Both the position numbers and the translations under genes were made by a program. Of a stretch of DNA of 64,000 nucleotides, positions 42,001 to 51,009 are shown in pieces. Below the pieces are notes generated by a model that was given only the letters and a program-made list of their open reading frames with translations, did not search any database and was not told the DNA's origin. The stretch's first letter is position 1. Every line of letters begins with the position of its first letter. Source of the stretch: Oceanicola granulosus HTCC2516 (GTDB lineage Bacteria > Pseudomonadota > Alphaproteobacteria > Rhodobacterales > Rhodobacteraceae); NCBI RefSeq assembly GCF_000153305.1, contig NZ_CH724107.1, positions 1,631,281 through 1,695,280 of the forward strand, read 5' to 3'.

Positions 42001-42006
42001 CGGGCC

Positions 42007-42684
42007 ATGCCGACGGCCGATCTCCGCACCCTCGTTTTCGACACCTCGGCCGCGCATTGCGCGGCCGCTCTGTCATCGGGCGGAGCCGTGCTGCACTCGG
42101 CGGTCGAGCCAATGACTCGCGGGCAGGCGGAGCGCCTGATCCCGCTGATCGAAGAGCTTCAGGCCGCCGACGGGACCGGCTGGGACGATATCGCCGCCAT
42201 CGGCGTCGGCATCGGGCCGGGCAACTTCACCGGCATCCGCATCGCCGTCGCCGCCGCGCGTGGGCTGGCGCTCGGCCTTGGAGTTCCGGCCATCGGACTG
42301 TCCAGCTTCGAACTCGCCCGCGCGCCCGAAGATACACCGGCCGAGCTCGTTCTCCTCGAGGCGCCGCGCGGCGGCGCCTACGCCCAGCTCTTCGCCCACG
42401 AGCGCCCTGCGCAGCCCCCCGAGCTCATCGATCCGTCGGCCCCGCCGGCCCGGCTCGCCCGCGGCGGTCTCGTGGTCAGCGGCCACCGCGCCGCGGAGGT
42501 CGCCGCCGTGCTGGGTGGCAAAGTCGGTGACGCGCCGCCCGGCGACCTGCCGCACCGGCTCAGCCGCCTCGCCTTCTGGAAGCTGCGCCATGGCTACGAC
42601 GTCGGCCAGCGCCCCGCCCCGCTCTATGTCCGCGCCGCCGACGCCGCGCCACCGTCCGATCCGCCGCCGGTGATCCTGCCGTGA
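42007..42684 (+). CDS. tsaB: tRNA threonylcarbamoyladenosine synthesis protein TsaB
   Basis: A 225-residue TsaB. It is a non-catalytic ASKHA-fold partner that joins TsaD and TsaE to transfer the threonylcarbamoyl group to A37 of ANN-decoding tRNAs. The family blocks are LVFDTSAAHCAAAL at the start, the long helix GQAERLIPLIEEL, and the highly conserved IGVGIGPGNFTGIRIAVAAARGLALGL (about 62-88). It follows the NfuA-like gene by 6 bases and overlaps rimI by 4. Confidence 0.92.
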   Translation: MPTADLRTLVFDTSAAHCAAALSSGGAVLHSAVEPMTRGQAERLIPLIEELQAADGTGWDDIAAIGVGIGPGNFTGIRIAVAAARGLALGLGVPAIGLSSFELARAPEDTPAELVLLEAPRGGAYAQLFAHERPAQPPELIDPSAPPARLARGGLVVSGHRAAEVAAVLGGKVGDAPPGDLPHRLSRLAFWKLRHGYDVGQRPAPLYVRAADAAPPSDPPPVILP

Positions 42685-43106
42685 CGCCCGGCAGCGCCGA
42701 TGTCGCGGCATGGCTGGCCGAGCTGCACGCCCGCGCCTACGGCGACAGGCCTTGGAGCGCGGAGGAGTTCGCCGACCTCCTCGCCAGCCCCGGTGCGCTC
42801 CTCGTCACCCGGCCGGCGGCCTTCCTCCTCGCCCGCCGCAGCTTCGACGAGGCCGAGATCCTGACGCTCGCGACCGACCCGGCCGTCCGCCGCTCGGGCA
42901 ATGCCCGCGCCTGCCTCGACGAGTTCCACGAACGCGCCCGGACCGACGGAGCGGTCGATGCCTTCCTCGAGGTTGCCGAAGACAACGCGCCGGCACGCGC
43001 TCTCTACGCCGCCGCAGGCTACACCGAGGCCGGACGCCGCCGCCGCTACTATCCGCGCCCGGGCGCCCCGGCGGCCGACGCGCTGGTGCTCTCCCGTACG
43101 TTGTGA
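42681..43106 (+). CDS. rimI: Ribosomal-protein alanine N-acetyltransferase RimI-like
   Basis: A 141-residue GNAT acetyltransferase. It starts with GTG overlapping the tsaB stop by 4 bases. The acetyl-CoA site is degenerate in spelling but placed correctly (LATDPAVRRSGNARACLDEF, about 54-73), followed by FLEVAEDNAPARALYAAAGYTEAGRRRRYY, the typical C-terminal RimI block. RimI acetylates the N-terminal alanine of ribosomal protein S18. The tsaB-rimI order is common in alphaproteobacteria and supports the call. Confidence 0.87.
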   Translation: MTPGSADVAAWLAELHARAYGDRPWSAEEFADLLASPGALLVTRPAAFLLARRSFDEAEILTLATDPAVRRSGNARACLDEFHERARTDGAVDAFLEVAEDNAPARALYAAAGYTEAGRRRRYYPRPGAPAADALVLSRTL

Positions 43107-43161
43107 CCCTCCGTCATGCCCTTGGTGGCGCTAACGCGGCTGCCTCTGCGGGAAAAATCTG

Positions 43162-43190
43162 TTGACCCTCTTTCGCCCCCGTTGCCTTAT
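43162..43190 (+). promoter_or_regulatory. Possible promoter of the BMP-family transporter genes
   Basis: TTGACC (43162-43167) and CCTTAT (43185-43190) are 17 bases apart, about 80 bases before the binding-protein ATG. The -35 is good, the -10 moderate. Confidence 0.4.
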
Positions 43191-43268
43191 CCTGTGCATG
43201 AACCGACATACTCGGCTCGAATGAACAGGGCGTTACCAGCGCCCGGAAATTCTGACAGGGAGACCTCC

Positions 43269-44264
43269 ATGACTTTCATGCCCAAGCTGCTCGGCACCGC
43301 CGCGGCCCTGGCTCTTTCCGCCGGCGCCGCGCTCGCCGATCCGGCGCTGATTTTCGATCTCGGCGGCAAGTTCGACAAATCGTTCAACGAATCCGCCTAC
43401 AACGGCGCCCAGCGCTGGGTGGAAGAGACCGGCGGCTCCTACAACGAGGTCGAGCTGCAGTCCGACGCGCAGCGTGAGCAGGCCCTCCGCCGCTTCGCCG
43501 AGAACGGCAACGACCCGATCGTCATGGCCGGCTTCTCCTTCATGACGCCGCTCGCCGAAGTCGCGCCCGACTACCCCGACACCACCTTCGTGATCATCGA
43601 CGGCGTGGTGGAAGCGCCCAACGTGAAGTCGATCATCTTCTCCGAGCACGAGGGCTCCTACCTCGTCGGCATGCTCGCCGGCATGGCCTCCGAGACCGGC
43701 ACCGTCGGCTTCGTCGGCGGCATGGACATCCCGCTGATCCGCAAGTTCGCCTGCGGCTACGCCGAGGGCGTCCTGGCGGCCAATCCCGACGCCACCGTCA
43801 TCGCCAACATGACCGGCACCACGCCGGCCGCCTGGAACGACCCGGTGCGCGGCTCCGAACTGACGCTGGCGCAGATCGGCCAGGGCGCCGACGTCGTCTT
43901 CGCCGCCGCGGGTGGCACGGGCTTGGGCGTGCTGCAGACGGCCGCCGACGAGGGGATCTACTCGATCGGTGTCGATGCCAACCAGAACTACCTGCATCCC
44001 GGCTCGGTCCTGACCTCGATGCTCAAGCGCGTCGACAACGCCGTCTACGACGCCTTCATGGCCGGCGACGAGATCGAGACCGGCCTCGCCATGCTCGGCG
44101 TGGCCGAGGATGGTGTCGGCGCCGCGATCGACGAGCACAACCAGGACCTCATCACCGACGAGATGCAGGCCGCGCTCGACGAGGCCCGCGCAGGCATCGA
44201 GGCCGGCGAAATCGAGGTGCACGACTACACCTCCGACGAAAGCTGCCCGTCCGTCTCCTTCTGA
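43269..44264 (+). CDS. BMP-family ABC transporter substrate-binding protein
   Basis: A 331-residue periplasmic binding protein of the basic-membrane-protein (PnrA/BmpA) family. The signal peptide ends near residue 23 (SAGAALA). Family features are LIFDLGGKFDKSFNESAYNGAQRW, the SEHEGSYLVGMLAGMAS segment, GFVGGMDIPLIRKFACGYAEGV and ADVVFAAAGGTGLGVLQTA. Characterised members bind purine or other nucleosides. AGGGAG precedes the ATG. A strong terminator follows, so the binding protein is probably made in excess of the downstream membrane components. Confidence 0.9.
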   Translation: MTFMPKLLGTAAALALSAGAALADPALIFDLGGKFDKSFNESAYNGAQRWVEETGGSYNEVELQSDAQREQALRRFAENGNDPIVMAGFSFMTPLAEVAPDYPDTTFVIIDGVVEAPNVKSIIFSEHEGSYLVGMLAGMASETGTVGFVGGMDIPLIRKFACGYAEGVLAANPDATVIANMTGTTPAAWNDPVRGSELTLAQIGQGADVVFAAAGGTGLGVLQTAADEGIYSIGVDANQNYLHPGSVLTSMLKRVDNAVYDAFMAGDEIETGLAMLGVAEDGVGAAIDEHNQDLITDEMQAALDEARAGIEAGEIEVHDYTSDESCPSVSF

Positions 44265-44293
44265 GGCGTCGACAGGTCTTCAGGCCAACAACC

Positions 44294-44326
44294 GGGCCGC
44301 GCCATCACCGTTGGCGCGGCCCTTTT
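44294..44326 (+). terminator. Intrinsic terminator/attenuator after the binding-protein gene
   Basis: GGGCCGCGCCA and TGGCGCGGCCC form a perfect 11-bp stem with a 7-base loop, followed by TTTT. It lies 29 bases after the stop and inside the transporter gene set, so partial readthrough would give more binding protein than permease and ATPase. Confidence 0.8.
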
Positions 44327-44353
44327 GCCAGATGCAGCAGTGAGGACGATCCG

Positions 44354-44707
44354 ATGCGCGAGGCTCTCGACACCTTCTTCTCCGCCTGGGGCGAGACCGA
44401 CGCCGACCGCCGCCGCGAGCTGATCTCCGGCGTCCTCGCGCCCGCCTTCTCCTACTGCGACCCGCGCACGCCCGGCCGCATCACCACCGCCGACGCGCTG
44501 CTCGACTATGTCGGCGCGTTCTCCGCCAACGCGCCGGGCTGGACCGCCAGCGTCGTGCGCGCAGACGGGCACCACGGCTACACCCGCGCGCTCGTCGCCT
44601 TCGGCGACGGCGAGATGGCGCAGCACGGCACCTATTTCGGCGAGGCGGACGAGTCCGGCAACATCGTCCTCCTCACGGGCTTCGTCGGCACGGGAGTGGC
44701 CGAATGA
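44354..44707 (+). CDS. SnoaL-like/NTF2-fold small protein
   Basis: A 117-residue protein with the NTF2-like pattern: an N-terminal helix (LDTFFSAWGETDADRRRELISGVL), YCDPRTPGRITTADALLDYVGAF, then antiparallel strands ending in NIVLLTGFVG. Such folds include hydrolases, isomerases and binding proteins; no catalytic set is obvious here. It lies between the binding-protein gene and the ATPase gene of the nucleoside-type importer and overlaps the ATPase gene by 4 bases, so it probably serves the same substrate. Confidence 0.7.
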   Translation: MREALDTFFSAWGETDADRRRELISGVLAPAFSYCDPRTPGRITTADALLDYVGAFSANAPGWTASVVRADGHHGYTRALVAFGDGEMAQHGTYFGEADESGNIVLLTGFVGTGVAE

Positions 44708-46302
44708 GCACCGCACCCGCGATCGAACTGAAGGGGATCTCCAAGGCTTTCGGGCCCGTGCAGGCCAACAAGGACATCTCGATCCGTGTCATGCCGGGGA
44801 CCATCCACGGCATCATCGGCGAGAACGGCGCCGGCAAATCCACCCTCATGTCGATCCTCTACGGCTTCTACAAAGCCGATTCAGGTGAAATCTTCATTAA
44901 CGGCAAGAAGACGGACATTCCCGACAGCCAGGCCGCGATCAACGCCGGCATCGGCATGGTCTTCCAACATTTCAAGCTGGTCCAGAATTTCACCGTCCTC
45001 GAGAACGTGGTGCTCGGCGCCGAGGATTCCGCCCTGCTCGGGCCCTCGCTGGCGCGCGCGCGCGGAGAGCTCAAGCGGCTCGCGGCCGAGTACGAGCTCA
45101 GCGTCGACCCCGACGCCCTCATCGACGACATCGGCGTCGGGATGCAGCAGCGCGTCGAGATCCTCAAGGCGCTCTACCGCCAGGCCGACATCCTGATCCT
45201 CGACGAGCCCACCGGCGTGCTCACGCCGGCCGAGGCGGATCACCTGTTCCGCATCCTCGAGAACCTGCGCGCCGAGGGGAAGACGATCATCCTGATCACC
45301 CACAAGCTGCGCGAGATCATCGAGATCACGGATACGGTATCGGTCATGCGCCGCGGCGAAATGACCGCGACTGTCAAGACCGCCGAGACTTCGCCGCCCG
45401 AGCTCGCCGAGCTGATGGTCGGCCGCAAGGTATTGCTGCGCGTGAAGAAAACGCCGGCGCAGCCCGGCGAGAAGATCGTCGAGGTGCGCGATCTGAACGT
45501 GGTGGACGACAAGGGCGTGCACCGGGTCAAGGGGGTCAGCTTCGACATCCGCGCCGGCGAGATCCTGGGCATCGCGGGCGTCGCGGGCAACGGCCAGTCG
45601 GAGCTGCTCGAGGTGCTCGGCGGCTACGAGAAGGCCACCGGCAGCATCCGGATGCGCGGCGAGGAAATCGACCTCACCGGCTCCCGCTCCGACGGCCAGT
45701 CCCGGCGGCGCCGCGGCATCGCGCACGTGCCCGAGGATCGCCAGCGCGAGGGCCTCATCATGGACTTCCATGCCTGGGAGAACGTCGCCTTCGGCTATCA
45801 CGCCGACCCGGCCTACCAATCGGGCATGTTCATGAACAACGCCGCGATCCGCGAGGCGACGGCGGAGAAGATGAAACGCTTCGACGTTCGCCCGCCCGAT
45901 CCGAACCTGTCGGCCAAGAGCTTCTCGGGCGGCAACCAGCAGAAGATCGTCCTCGCGCGCGAGATCGAGCGCAATCCCGACCTGCTGCTCGTCGGCCAGC
46001 CCACGCGCGGCGTGGACATCGGCGCCATCGAGTTCATCCACCAGCGCATCGTCGAGCTGCGCGACGAGGGGAAGGCGATCCTGCTCGTCTCCGTCGAGCT
46101 CGACGAGATTCTCGGCCTCGCCGACCGGATCGCGGTGATGTTCGACGGGCAGATCATGGGCGAGCGGCTGCCGGGCGAGACCGACGAGAAGGAGCTGGGC
46201 CTGCTGATGGCGGGGATCACCGATACCGAGCGCGAACATTCGCTTGCCGAGGTCGAGGCGCAGCTGGCGCACACGTCGGGCAGAGCCGGCAAGGAGGCCT
46301 GA
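44704..46302 (+). CDS. ABC transporter ATP-binding protein, fused double domain (nucleoside/sugar type)
   Basis: A 532-residue protein with two ATPase domains, as in RbsA and the BMP-linked YufO/NupO group. Domain 1 has Walker A GENGAGKST, an atypical signature VGMQQR, and Walker B ILILDEPTGVLTP. Domain 2 has a degenerate Walker A (GVAGNGQSE) but a good signature SGGNQQK. This asymmetry is normal for the family. It powers the importer formed with the two following permeases. Start overlaps the SnoaL-like gene by 4 bases. Confidence 0.93.
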   Translation: MSTAPAIELKGISKAFGPVQANKDISIRVMPGTIHGIIGENGAGKSTLMSILYGFYKADSGEIFINGKKTDIPDSQAAINAGIGMVFQHFKLVQNFTVLENVVLGAEDSALLGPSLARARGELKRLAAEYELSVDPDALIDDIGVGMQQRVEILKALYRQADILILDEPTGVLTPAEADHLFRILENLRAEGKTIILITHKLREIIEITDTVSVMRRGEMTATVKTAETSPPELAELMVGRKVLLRVKKTPAQPGEKIVEVRDLNVVDDKGVHRVKGVSFDIRAGEILGIAGVAGNGQSELLEVLGGYEKATGSIRMRGEEIDLTGSRSDGQSRRRRGIAHVPEDRQREGLIMDFHAWENVAFGYHADPAYQSGMFMNNAAIREATAEKMKRFDVRPPDPNLSAKSFSGGNQQKIVLAREIERNPDLLLVGQPTRGVDIGAIEFIHQRIVELRDEGKAILLVSVELDEILGLADRIAVMFDGQIMGERLPGETDEKELGLLMAGITDTEREHSLAEVEAQLAHTSGRAGKEA

Positions 46303-46303
46303 G

Positions 46304-47434
46304 ATGGAACGCATGCCGAAATGGGCGGACGTCGTCCTGATCCCGCTGATCTCGCTGCTGCTGGCGGCGATCCTGTCGGCGCTCGTGATCCTCGCGATCG
46401 GCGAGAGCCCGGTGGAAGCGCTCAAGCTGATGGTCTCGGGCGCGCTCGGCTCGACCTACGGCTGGGGCTACACGCTCTACTACGCCACCAACTTCATCTT
46501 TACCGGCCTCTGTGTCGCCATCGCCTTCCACGCGCGGATGTTCAACATCGGCGGCGAGGGGCAGGCCCTGCTTGGCGGTCTGGGCGTCGCCATCGTGCTG
46601 CTCTACATCCCGTGGCCGCACTGGACCATCGCGCTCATCGCCGCGATCGTCGCCGCCGGTGCCTTCGGCGCGGCCTGGGCGGCGATCCCGGCCTACCTCC
46701 AGGCCAAGCGCGGCAGCCACATCGTCATCACGACGATCATGTTCAACTTCATCGCGGCCGCGCTGCTCAACTGGGCGCTCGTCGGGCCCCTCAAGGCACC
46801 GGGCCAGGAGCCGGCGACGTCGTCCTTTCCCGAGGCGACGCACCTGCCGACGCTTGGCGACGTCTTCGGCGTCTTCGGCATCGAGTGGTCGCACGCGGCG
46901 CCGGCCAACGTCTCCTTCTTCATAGCGATCCTCGCCTGCTTCGCCCTCTGGGCGCTGATCTGGCGCACCCGTCTCGGCTACGAGATCCGCGCCTTCGGCC
47001 ATTCGGAACCCGCCGCGCGCTACGCGGGGATCTCCCCGACGCGCATCATCATGATCGCCATGCTGATCTCGGGCGCACTTGCCGGCTGCATGGCGATCAA
47101 CAACGTCCAGGGCGAGGCCGAGCGGCTGGTGCTCAATGCCGCCGAGGGCGCGGGCTTCATCGGCATCGCCGTCGCGCTCATGGGCCGCAGCCATCCCTTC
47201 GGCGTGTTCCTCGCGGCGGTGCTCTTCGGCTTCCTCTACCAGGGCGGCGCGGAGCTGGCGCTCTGGATGAATATCCAGCGGGAGCTGATCGTCGTCATCC
47301 AGGCGCTGGTGATCCTCTTCACCGGGGCGCTCGACAACATGATCCGGATGCCGCTCGAGAAGCTGTTCGTCGCCGCCGGCCGCCAGCCACCGGCCCCAGA
47401 TCGCAAGTCGACGAGCGCGGAGGGGGCGCAATGA
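46304..47434 (+). CDS. ABC transporter permease, BMP type (first subunit)
   Basis: A 376-residue membrane protein with about ten hydrophobic segments. Family blocks include FTGLCVAIAFHARMFNIGGEGQALLGGL, GSHIVITTIMFNFIAAALLNW, RAFGHSEPAARYAGISPTRI (cytoplasmic coupling loop) and GFIGIAVALMGRSHPFGVFL. AAGGAGG precedes the ATG at 46304, two bases after the ATPase stop. The C-terminal 20 residues are polar and proline-rich. Forms the pore with the next permease. Confidence 0.9.
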   Translation: MERMPKWADVVLIPLISLLLAAILSALVILAIGESPVEALKLMVSGALGSTYGWGYTLYYATNFIFTGLCVAIAFHARMFNIGGEGQALLGGLGVAIVLLYIPWPHWTIALIAAIVAAGAFGAAWAAIPAYLQAKRGSHIVITTIMFNFIAAALLNWALVGPLKAPGQEPATSSFPEATHLPTLGDVFGVFGIEWSHAAPANVSFFIAILACFALWALIWRTRLGYEIRAFGHSEPAARYAGISPTRIIMIAMLISGALAGCMAINNVQGEAERLVLNAAEGAGFIGIAVALMGRSHPFGVFLAAVLFGFLYQGGAELALWMNIQRELIVVIQALVILFTGALDNMIRMPLEKLFVAAGRQPPAPDRKSTSAEGAQ

Positions 47435-47478
47435 CCCGGTCCTTCCTGCCCACCAGCGCCGTCGCGAGGAGCTGACCC

Positions 47479-48444
47479 ATGGATTTCATCACGATCGTCC
47501 AGATCCTCGATTCCACCATCCGCCTCGCCGTTCCGCTGCTGCTGGCGTGCCTCGCCGGGCTGTTCTCCGAGCGGGCGGGCATCTTCGACATCGGCCTCGA
47601 GGGCAAGATGCTCGCCGCGGCCTTCATGTCCGGCGCCGTCGCCTACACGACGGGGCAGGTCTGGATCGGGCTGCTCGCCGGGATCGGCGCGTCTCTGCTG
47701 CTGTCAGGTATCCATGGCCTCGCCTCCATCACGTTCCGCGGCAATCAGCTCATCTCCGGGGTCGCCATCAATTTCCTCGCCGCCGGCCTGTCCGTCGTCA
47801 TCGCGCAGGACTGGTTCGGCCAGGGCGGCCGGACGCCGAACATCTCCGGCGACGCACGCTTCAACGGAATCACCCTGCCGGGGGCGGACGCCATCGAGAG
47901 CACCCCCTTTATCGGGCCGATCTATGAAGAATTGCTTAGCGGCCACACGATCATCGTCTATATCGCCTTCCTGACCGTCCCGCTGACATGGTGGATCCTG
48001 TTCAAGACGCGCTTCGGCCTGCGCCTGCGGGCGGTCGGCGAGAACCCGGCGGCCGTCGACACGGCCGGCGTCTCGGTCGTCGGCCTGCGCTACGCCGCCG
48101 TGGGCATCTGCGGCATCCTGACCGGGCTCGCGGGCGCCTATCTCGCCACGGCGCTGCAGGCCGGCTTCGTGAAGGACATGACGGCCGGGCGGGGCTTCAT
48201 TGCGCTGGCGGCGCTGATCTTCGCCAAGTGGCGGCCCTGGTACGCGCTGTCGGCATGCCTGCTGTTCGGCTTCCTGCAGGCGGTCGCGCTGCGTTTCCAG
48301 AACATCGACCTCGGCCTCGTCGAACTGCCGGTGCAGTTCATGGACGCCCTGCCCTACATCCTCACGGTCATCATCCTCGCCGGCTTCGTCGGCAAGGCGA
48401 TCCCGCCGCGGGCCGGGGGGCAGCCGTACGTGAAGGAGCGCTGA
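47479..48444 (+). CDS. ABC transporter permease, BMP type (second subunit)
   Basis: A 321-residue permease with about eight hydrophobic segments. Typical blocks are PLLLACLAGLFSERAGIFDIGLEGKMLAAAF, GNQLISGVAINFLAAGLS, LRAVGENPAAVDTAGVSVVGLRY (coupling loop) and GRGFIALAALIFAKWRP. GAGGAG lies eight bases before the ATG; between the two permease genes is a 14-codon mini-frame (47431-47475) that could couple their translation. This completes a four-component nucleoside-type importer. Confidence 0.9.
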   Translation: MDFITIVQILDSTIRLAVPLLLACLAGLFSERAGIFDIGLEGKMLAAAFMSGAVAYTTGQVWIGLLAGIGASLLLSGIHGLASITFRGNQLISGVAINFLAAGLSVVIAQDWFGQGGRTPNISGDARFNGITLPGADAIESTPFIGPIYEELLSGHTIIVYIAFLTVPLTWWILFKTRFGLRLRAVGENPAAVDTAGVSVVGLRYAAVGICGILTGLAGAYLATALQAGFVKDMTAGRGFIALAALIFAKWRPWYALSACLLFGFLQAVALRFQNIDLGLVELPVQFMDALPYILTVIILAGFVGKAIPPRAGGQPYVKER

Positions 48445-48607
48445 AAAAAGCGCCGGCGCCCGTGCCGGCCTTAACTTCATGTCAGGACTTTCAGGTCATG
48501 TTGCTTCTGCGCCGGCGCCGGATCGGGCGGCCACAGTAGAGGAGAGACCGATGTTGCAGCAATGACGGCCCGTTGCAGCCCGCCGCGCCGCGGGGCAACG
48601 TAGCGGA

Positions 48608-49525
48608 ATGCAGATCTACCTGCCTATCGCCGAGGTTTCGGTCAACGCCTTCCTGCTGCTCGGCATCGGCGGGATCGTGGGCATCCTGTCCGGCCTGTTC
48701 GGCGTCGGCGGCGGCTTTCTCATCACCCCGATGCTGTTCTTCGTCGGCATCCCGCCCGCCGTCGCCGTCGCCACCTCGGCCAACCAGATCGTTGCGGCCT
48801 CGGTCTCGGCGGTGCTCGCCCACTTCCGACGCCGCACCGTCGATCTGAAGATGGGAACGGTGCTGCTGGCGGGAGGCCTCGTCGGCTCGGCGCTGGGCGT
48901 GCTGCTGTTCAACTACCTGCGCGGGCTGGGCCAGATCGACCTGTTCGTGAGCCTCTGCTACGTGATCTTCCTCGGGATCGTGGGCGGGCTGATGTTCATG
49001 GAGAGCCTCTCCGCCCTGCGCCGCGCGAGCCGCCCCGGCACGGTGCCGAGACGGCGGCGGCACGGGCTCGCGCACAGCCTGCCGCTCAAGGTGCGCTTCC
49101 GCGTCAGCGGGCTCTACATCTCGGTCATCCCCCCGATCCTCATCGGGCTCTCCGTCGGCGTGCTCTCGGCGATCATGGGCGTCGGCGGCGGCTTCATCAT
49201 GGTGCCGGCGATGATCTACCTCCTCCACATGCCGACGAAGGTCGTCGTCGGCACCTCGCTGTTCCAGATCATCTTCGTCACCGCCTTCACCACCCTGCTC
49301 CACGCCACCACGAACCACACCGTCGACATGGCGCTCGCGGTGATCCTCATCCTCGGCGGCGTCGTCGGCGCGCAGCTCGGCTCGCGGATCGGAGCCCGGA
49401 TGCGGGCGGAACAGCTCCGCATCCTGCTCGCCGGGCTGGTCCTCGCGGTCTGTTTCAAGCTCGGGCTCGACCTCGTCCTGACGCCGCGCGAGGTCTACTC
49501 GCTCGATCCGGAGGGCATCGGATGA
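48608..49525 (+). CDS. TauE/SafE-family membrane transporter
   Basis: A 305-residue inner-membrane protein with about eight predicted segments. The two inverted-repeat motifs are GLFGVGGGFLITPMLFF (about 25-41) and AIMGVGGGFIMVPAMIYLL (about 190-208), each followed by ATSANQIV or VGTSLFQII, diagnostic of the family. Members export or import organosulfur anions such as sulfite, sulfoacetate or sulfolactate; others move different anions. It overlaps the following TIGR02186 gene by 4 bases, a recurrent pair. Confidence 0.9.
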   Translation: MQIYLPIAEVSVNAFLLLGIGGIVGILSGLFGVGGGFLITPMLFFVGIPPAVAVATSANQIVAASVSAVLAHFRRRTVDLKMGTVLLAGGLVGSALGVLLFNYLRGLGQIDLFVSLCYVIFLGIVGGLMFMESLSALRRASRPGTVPRRRRHGLAHSLPLKVRFRVSGLYISVIPPILIGLSVGVLSAIMGVGGGFIMVPAMIYLLHMPTKVVVGTSLFQIIFVTAFTTLLHATTNHTVDMALAVILILGGVVGAQLGSRIGARMRAEQLRILLAGLVLAVCFKLGLDLVLTPREVYSLDPEGIG

Positions 49526-50277
49526 TCCGGCTGCTGCTGGCGCTCCTGCTCCTCGCTCCCGCCGCGCGCGCCGAGACGGTCGTCCTCGGGCTCAGCCAGA
49601 ACGAGGTCGCCATCACCGCGACGTTCGACGGCTCCGAGATCCTGATCTTCGGCGCCGTCCGGCGGGAGAGCCCCGTTCCCGACGGCGCCGCGCTGGAGGT
49701 GGTCATCACCGTCGCCGGCCCGTCGGAGCGGCTCGTGGTGCGCCGCAAGGACCGGGTGGCGGGCATCTGGATGAACACCGAGGGAATGGTGATCGACGCG
49801 GCCCCCTCCTTCTACGCGGTCGCCACCACCGGGCCGCTGCGCGAGGTGGTGACCTGGACGGAAGACCTGCGCCACTCGATCTCGATTCCCCGCGCGATCC
49901 GCGCCGTGGGCGATATCGAGGGCATCTCCGACCCGCGCAGCTTCCGCGAAGCGCTGATCCGCATCCGCGCGGCCGCGGGCGACTACCAGGTGCTCGAGGA
50001 GACCATCGACCTCGAGGAGGACACGCTGTTCTCCACCTCGATCTCGCTGCCGGCGAACCTCACCGAAGGCAACTACGCCACGCGCATCTTCCTCACGCGC
50101 GAGGGCGAGGTGGTGGACAGCTACGAGGCGGTCATCGCGGTGCAGAAGGTGGGGCTCGAGCGCTGGCTCCACGCGCTCAGCCAGGAGCAGCCGTTCGTCT
50201 ACGGGCTGTTGTCGCTCGTCATCGCGATCAGCGCCGGCTGGGGGGCCTCGGCCGCCTTCCGCGCGCTTCAGAGCTGA
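49522..50277 (+). CDS. TIGR02186 family exported, membrane-anchored protein
   Basis: A 251-residue protein with a signal peptide (about 1-17, LLLLAPAARA) and a C-terminal membrane anchor (about 225-243, YGLLSLVIAISAGWGASAAF). The periplasmic part in between is beta-rich (ETVVLGLSQNEVAITATFDGSEILIFGAVRRE) and matches the TIGR02186 pattern of alphaproteobacteria. Its function is unknown, but it is translationally coupled to the TauE/SafE transporter and probably acts as its periplasmic partner. Confidence 0.85.
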   Translation: MIRLLLALLLLAPAARAETVVLGLSQNEVAITATFDGSEILIFGAVRRESPVPDGAALEVVITVAGPSERLVVRRKDRVAGIWMNTEGMVIDAAPSFYAVATTGPLREVVTWTEDLRHSISIPRAIRAVGDIEGISDPRSFREALIRIRAAAGDYQVLEETIDLEEDTLFSTSISLPANLTEGNYATRIFLTREGEVVDSYEAVIAVQKVGLERWLHALSQEQPFVYGLLSLVIAISAGWGASAAFRALQS

Positions 50278-50280
50278 GCC

Positions 50281-51009
50281 TCAGCCGCGCCCGATGAGCG
50301 GTGCCTTGGTGGCCATGATCGTCTGCCACAGCACGTTGGCCGACAGCGGCAGCTCCGCCATCGCGACCACCGCCTCGGCGACGTGCGCGACGTCCATTGT
50401 CGGCTCCGGCTCCACCCCCGCGGCGCGCGCCTTCTCCTTGAGGTGGCCGACCATCTCCGTCTCGGCGTTGCCGATGTCGATCTGCCCGGCGGCGATGTCG
50501 AACGGCCGGCCGTCGAGCACGAGGCTCTTGGTCAGCCCCGTCACGCCGTGCTTCGCCGCGGTGTAGGTGACCGAGCCGGCGCGCGGCCGGTCGGCGCTGA
50601 TCGAGCCGTTGTTGATGATGCGCCCGCCGCGGGGCGTCTGGTGGCGCATGATCCCGAAGGCGGCGCGCGCGCACAGGAACATCCCGGTCAGGTTGACCGA
50701 CAGCGACAGCATCCAGTTCTCGACGGTGACCTCGTCAATCGGCGCGGCGGGCGTGAAGATGCCGGCGTTGTTGAACAGCAGGTCGAGCCGCCCCTCGGCG
50801 GCCGCGAACTCGCCGAACGCGGCGGCGACGGCAGTCGGCTCGGTGACGTCGCAGGGCAGGACCATCGCGGCGCGGCCGCGGGCGATCTCGGCCAGCGCCT
50901 CGCGGCGGCGCGCGATCAGGCCGACGCGCCAGCCGTTGTCGAGCAATCCCTCGGCGACGGCGCGGCCGATGCCGCTGCTCGCGCCGGTGACGATGGCGGT
51001 CCTGGTCAT
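50281..51009 (-). CDS. Short-chain dehydrogenase/reductase
   Basis: A 242-residue classical SDR. The cofactor motif is TGASSGIGRAVAEGLL (about 8-23), with NNAGIF near 87, the serine in NNGSISADRPRAGS and the catalytic pair in YTAAKHG (YxxxK). The RR in ARRREAL after strand 2 suggests NADP preference, which is inference. The start ATG (51009) overlaps the helicase stop by 4 bases. The substrate is unknown. It is convergent with the TIGR02186 gene, three bases away. Confidence 0.88.
   Translation of the reverse strand: MTRTAIVTGASSGIGRAVAEGLLDNGWRVGLIARRREALAEIARGRAAMVLPCDVTEPTAVAAAFGEFAAAEGRLDLLFNNAGIFTPAAPIDEVTVENWMLSLSVNLTGMFLCARAAFGIMRHQTPRGGRIINNGSISADRPRAGSVTYTAAKHGVTGLTKSLVLDGRPFDIAAGQIDIGNAETEMVGHLKEKARAAGVEPEPTMDVAHVAEAVVAMAELPLSANVLWQTIMATKAPLIGRG

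Noticed and set aside
47431-47475. 14-codon frame between the two BMP permeases
   Set aside because: Overlaps the upstream stop and holds the next ribosome site, so it may couple translation, but 14 residues with no conservation evidence do not support a gene.
48447-48520. GCGCCGGCGC repeats after the second BMP permease as a terminator
   Set aside because: The repeats are self-palindromic and far apart; the local stem is only about 5 bp and no U tract follows.
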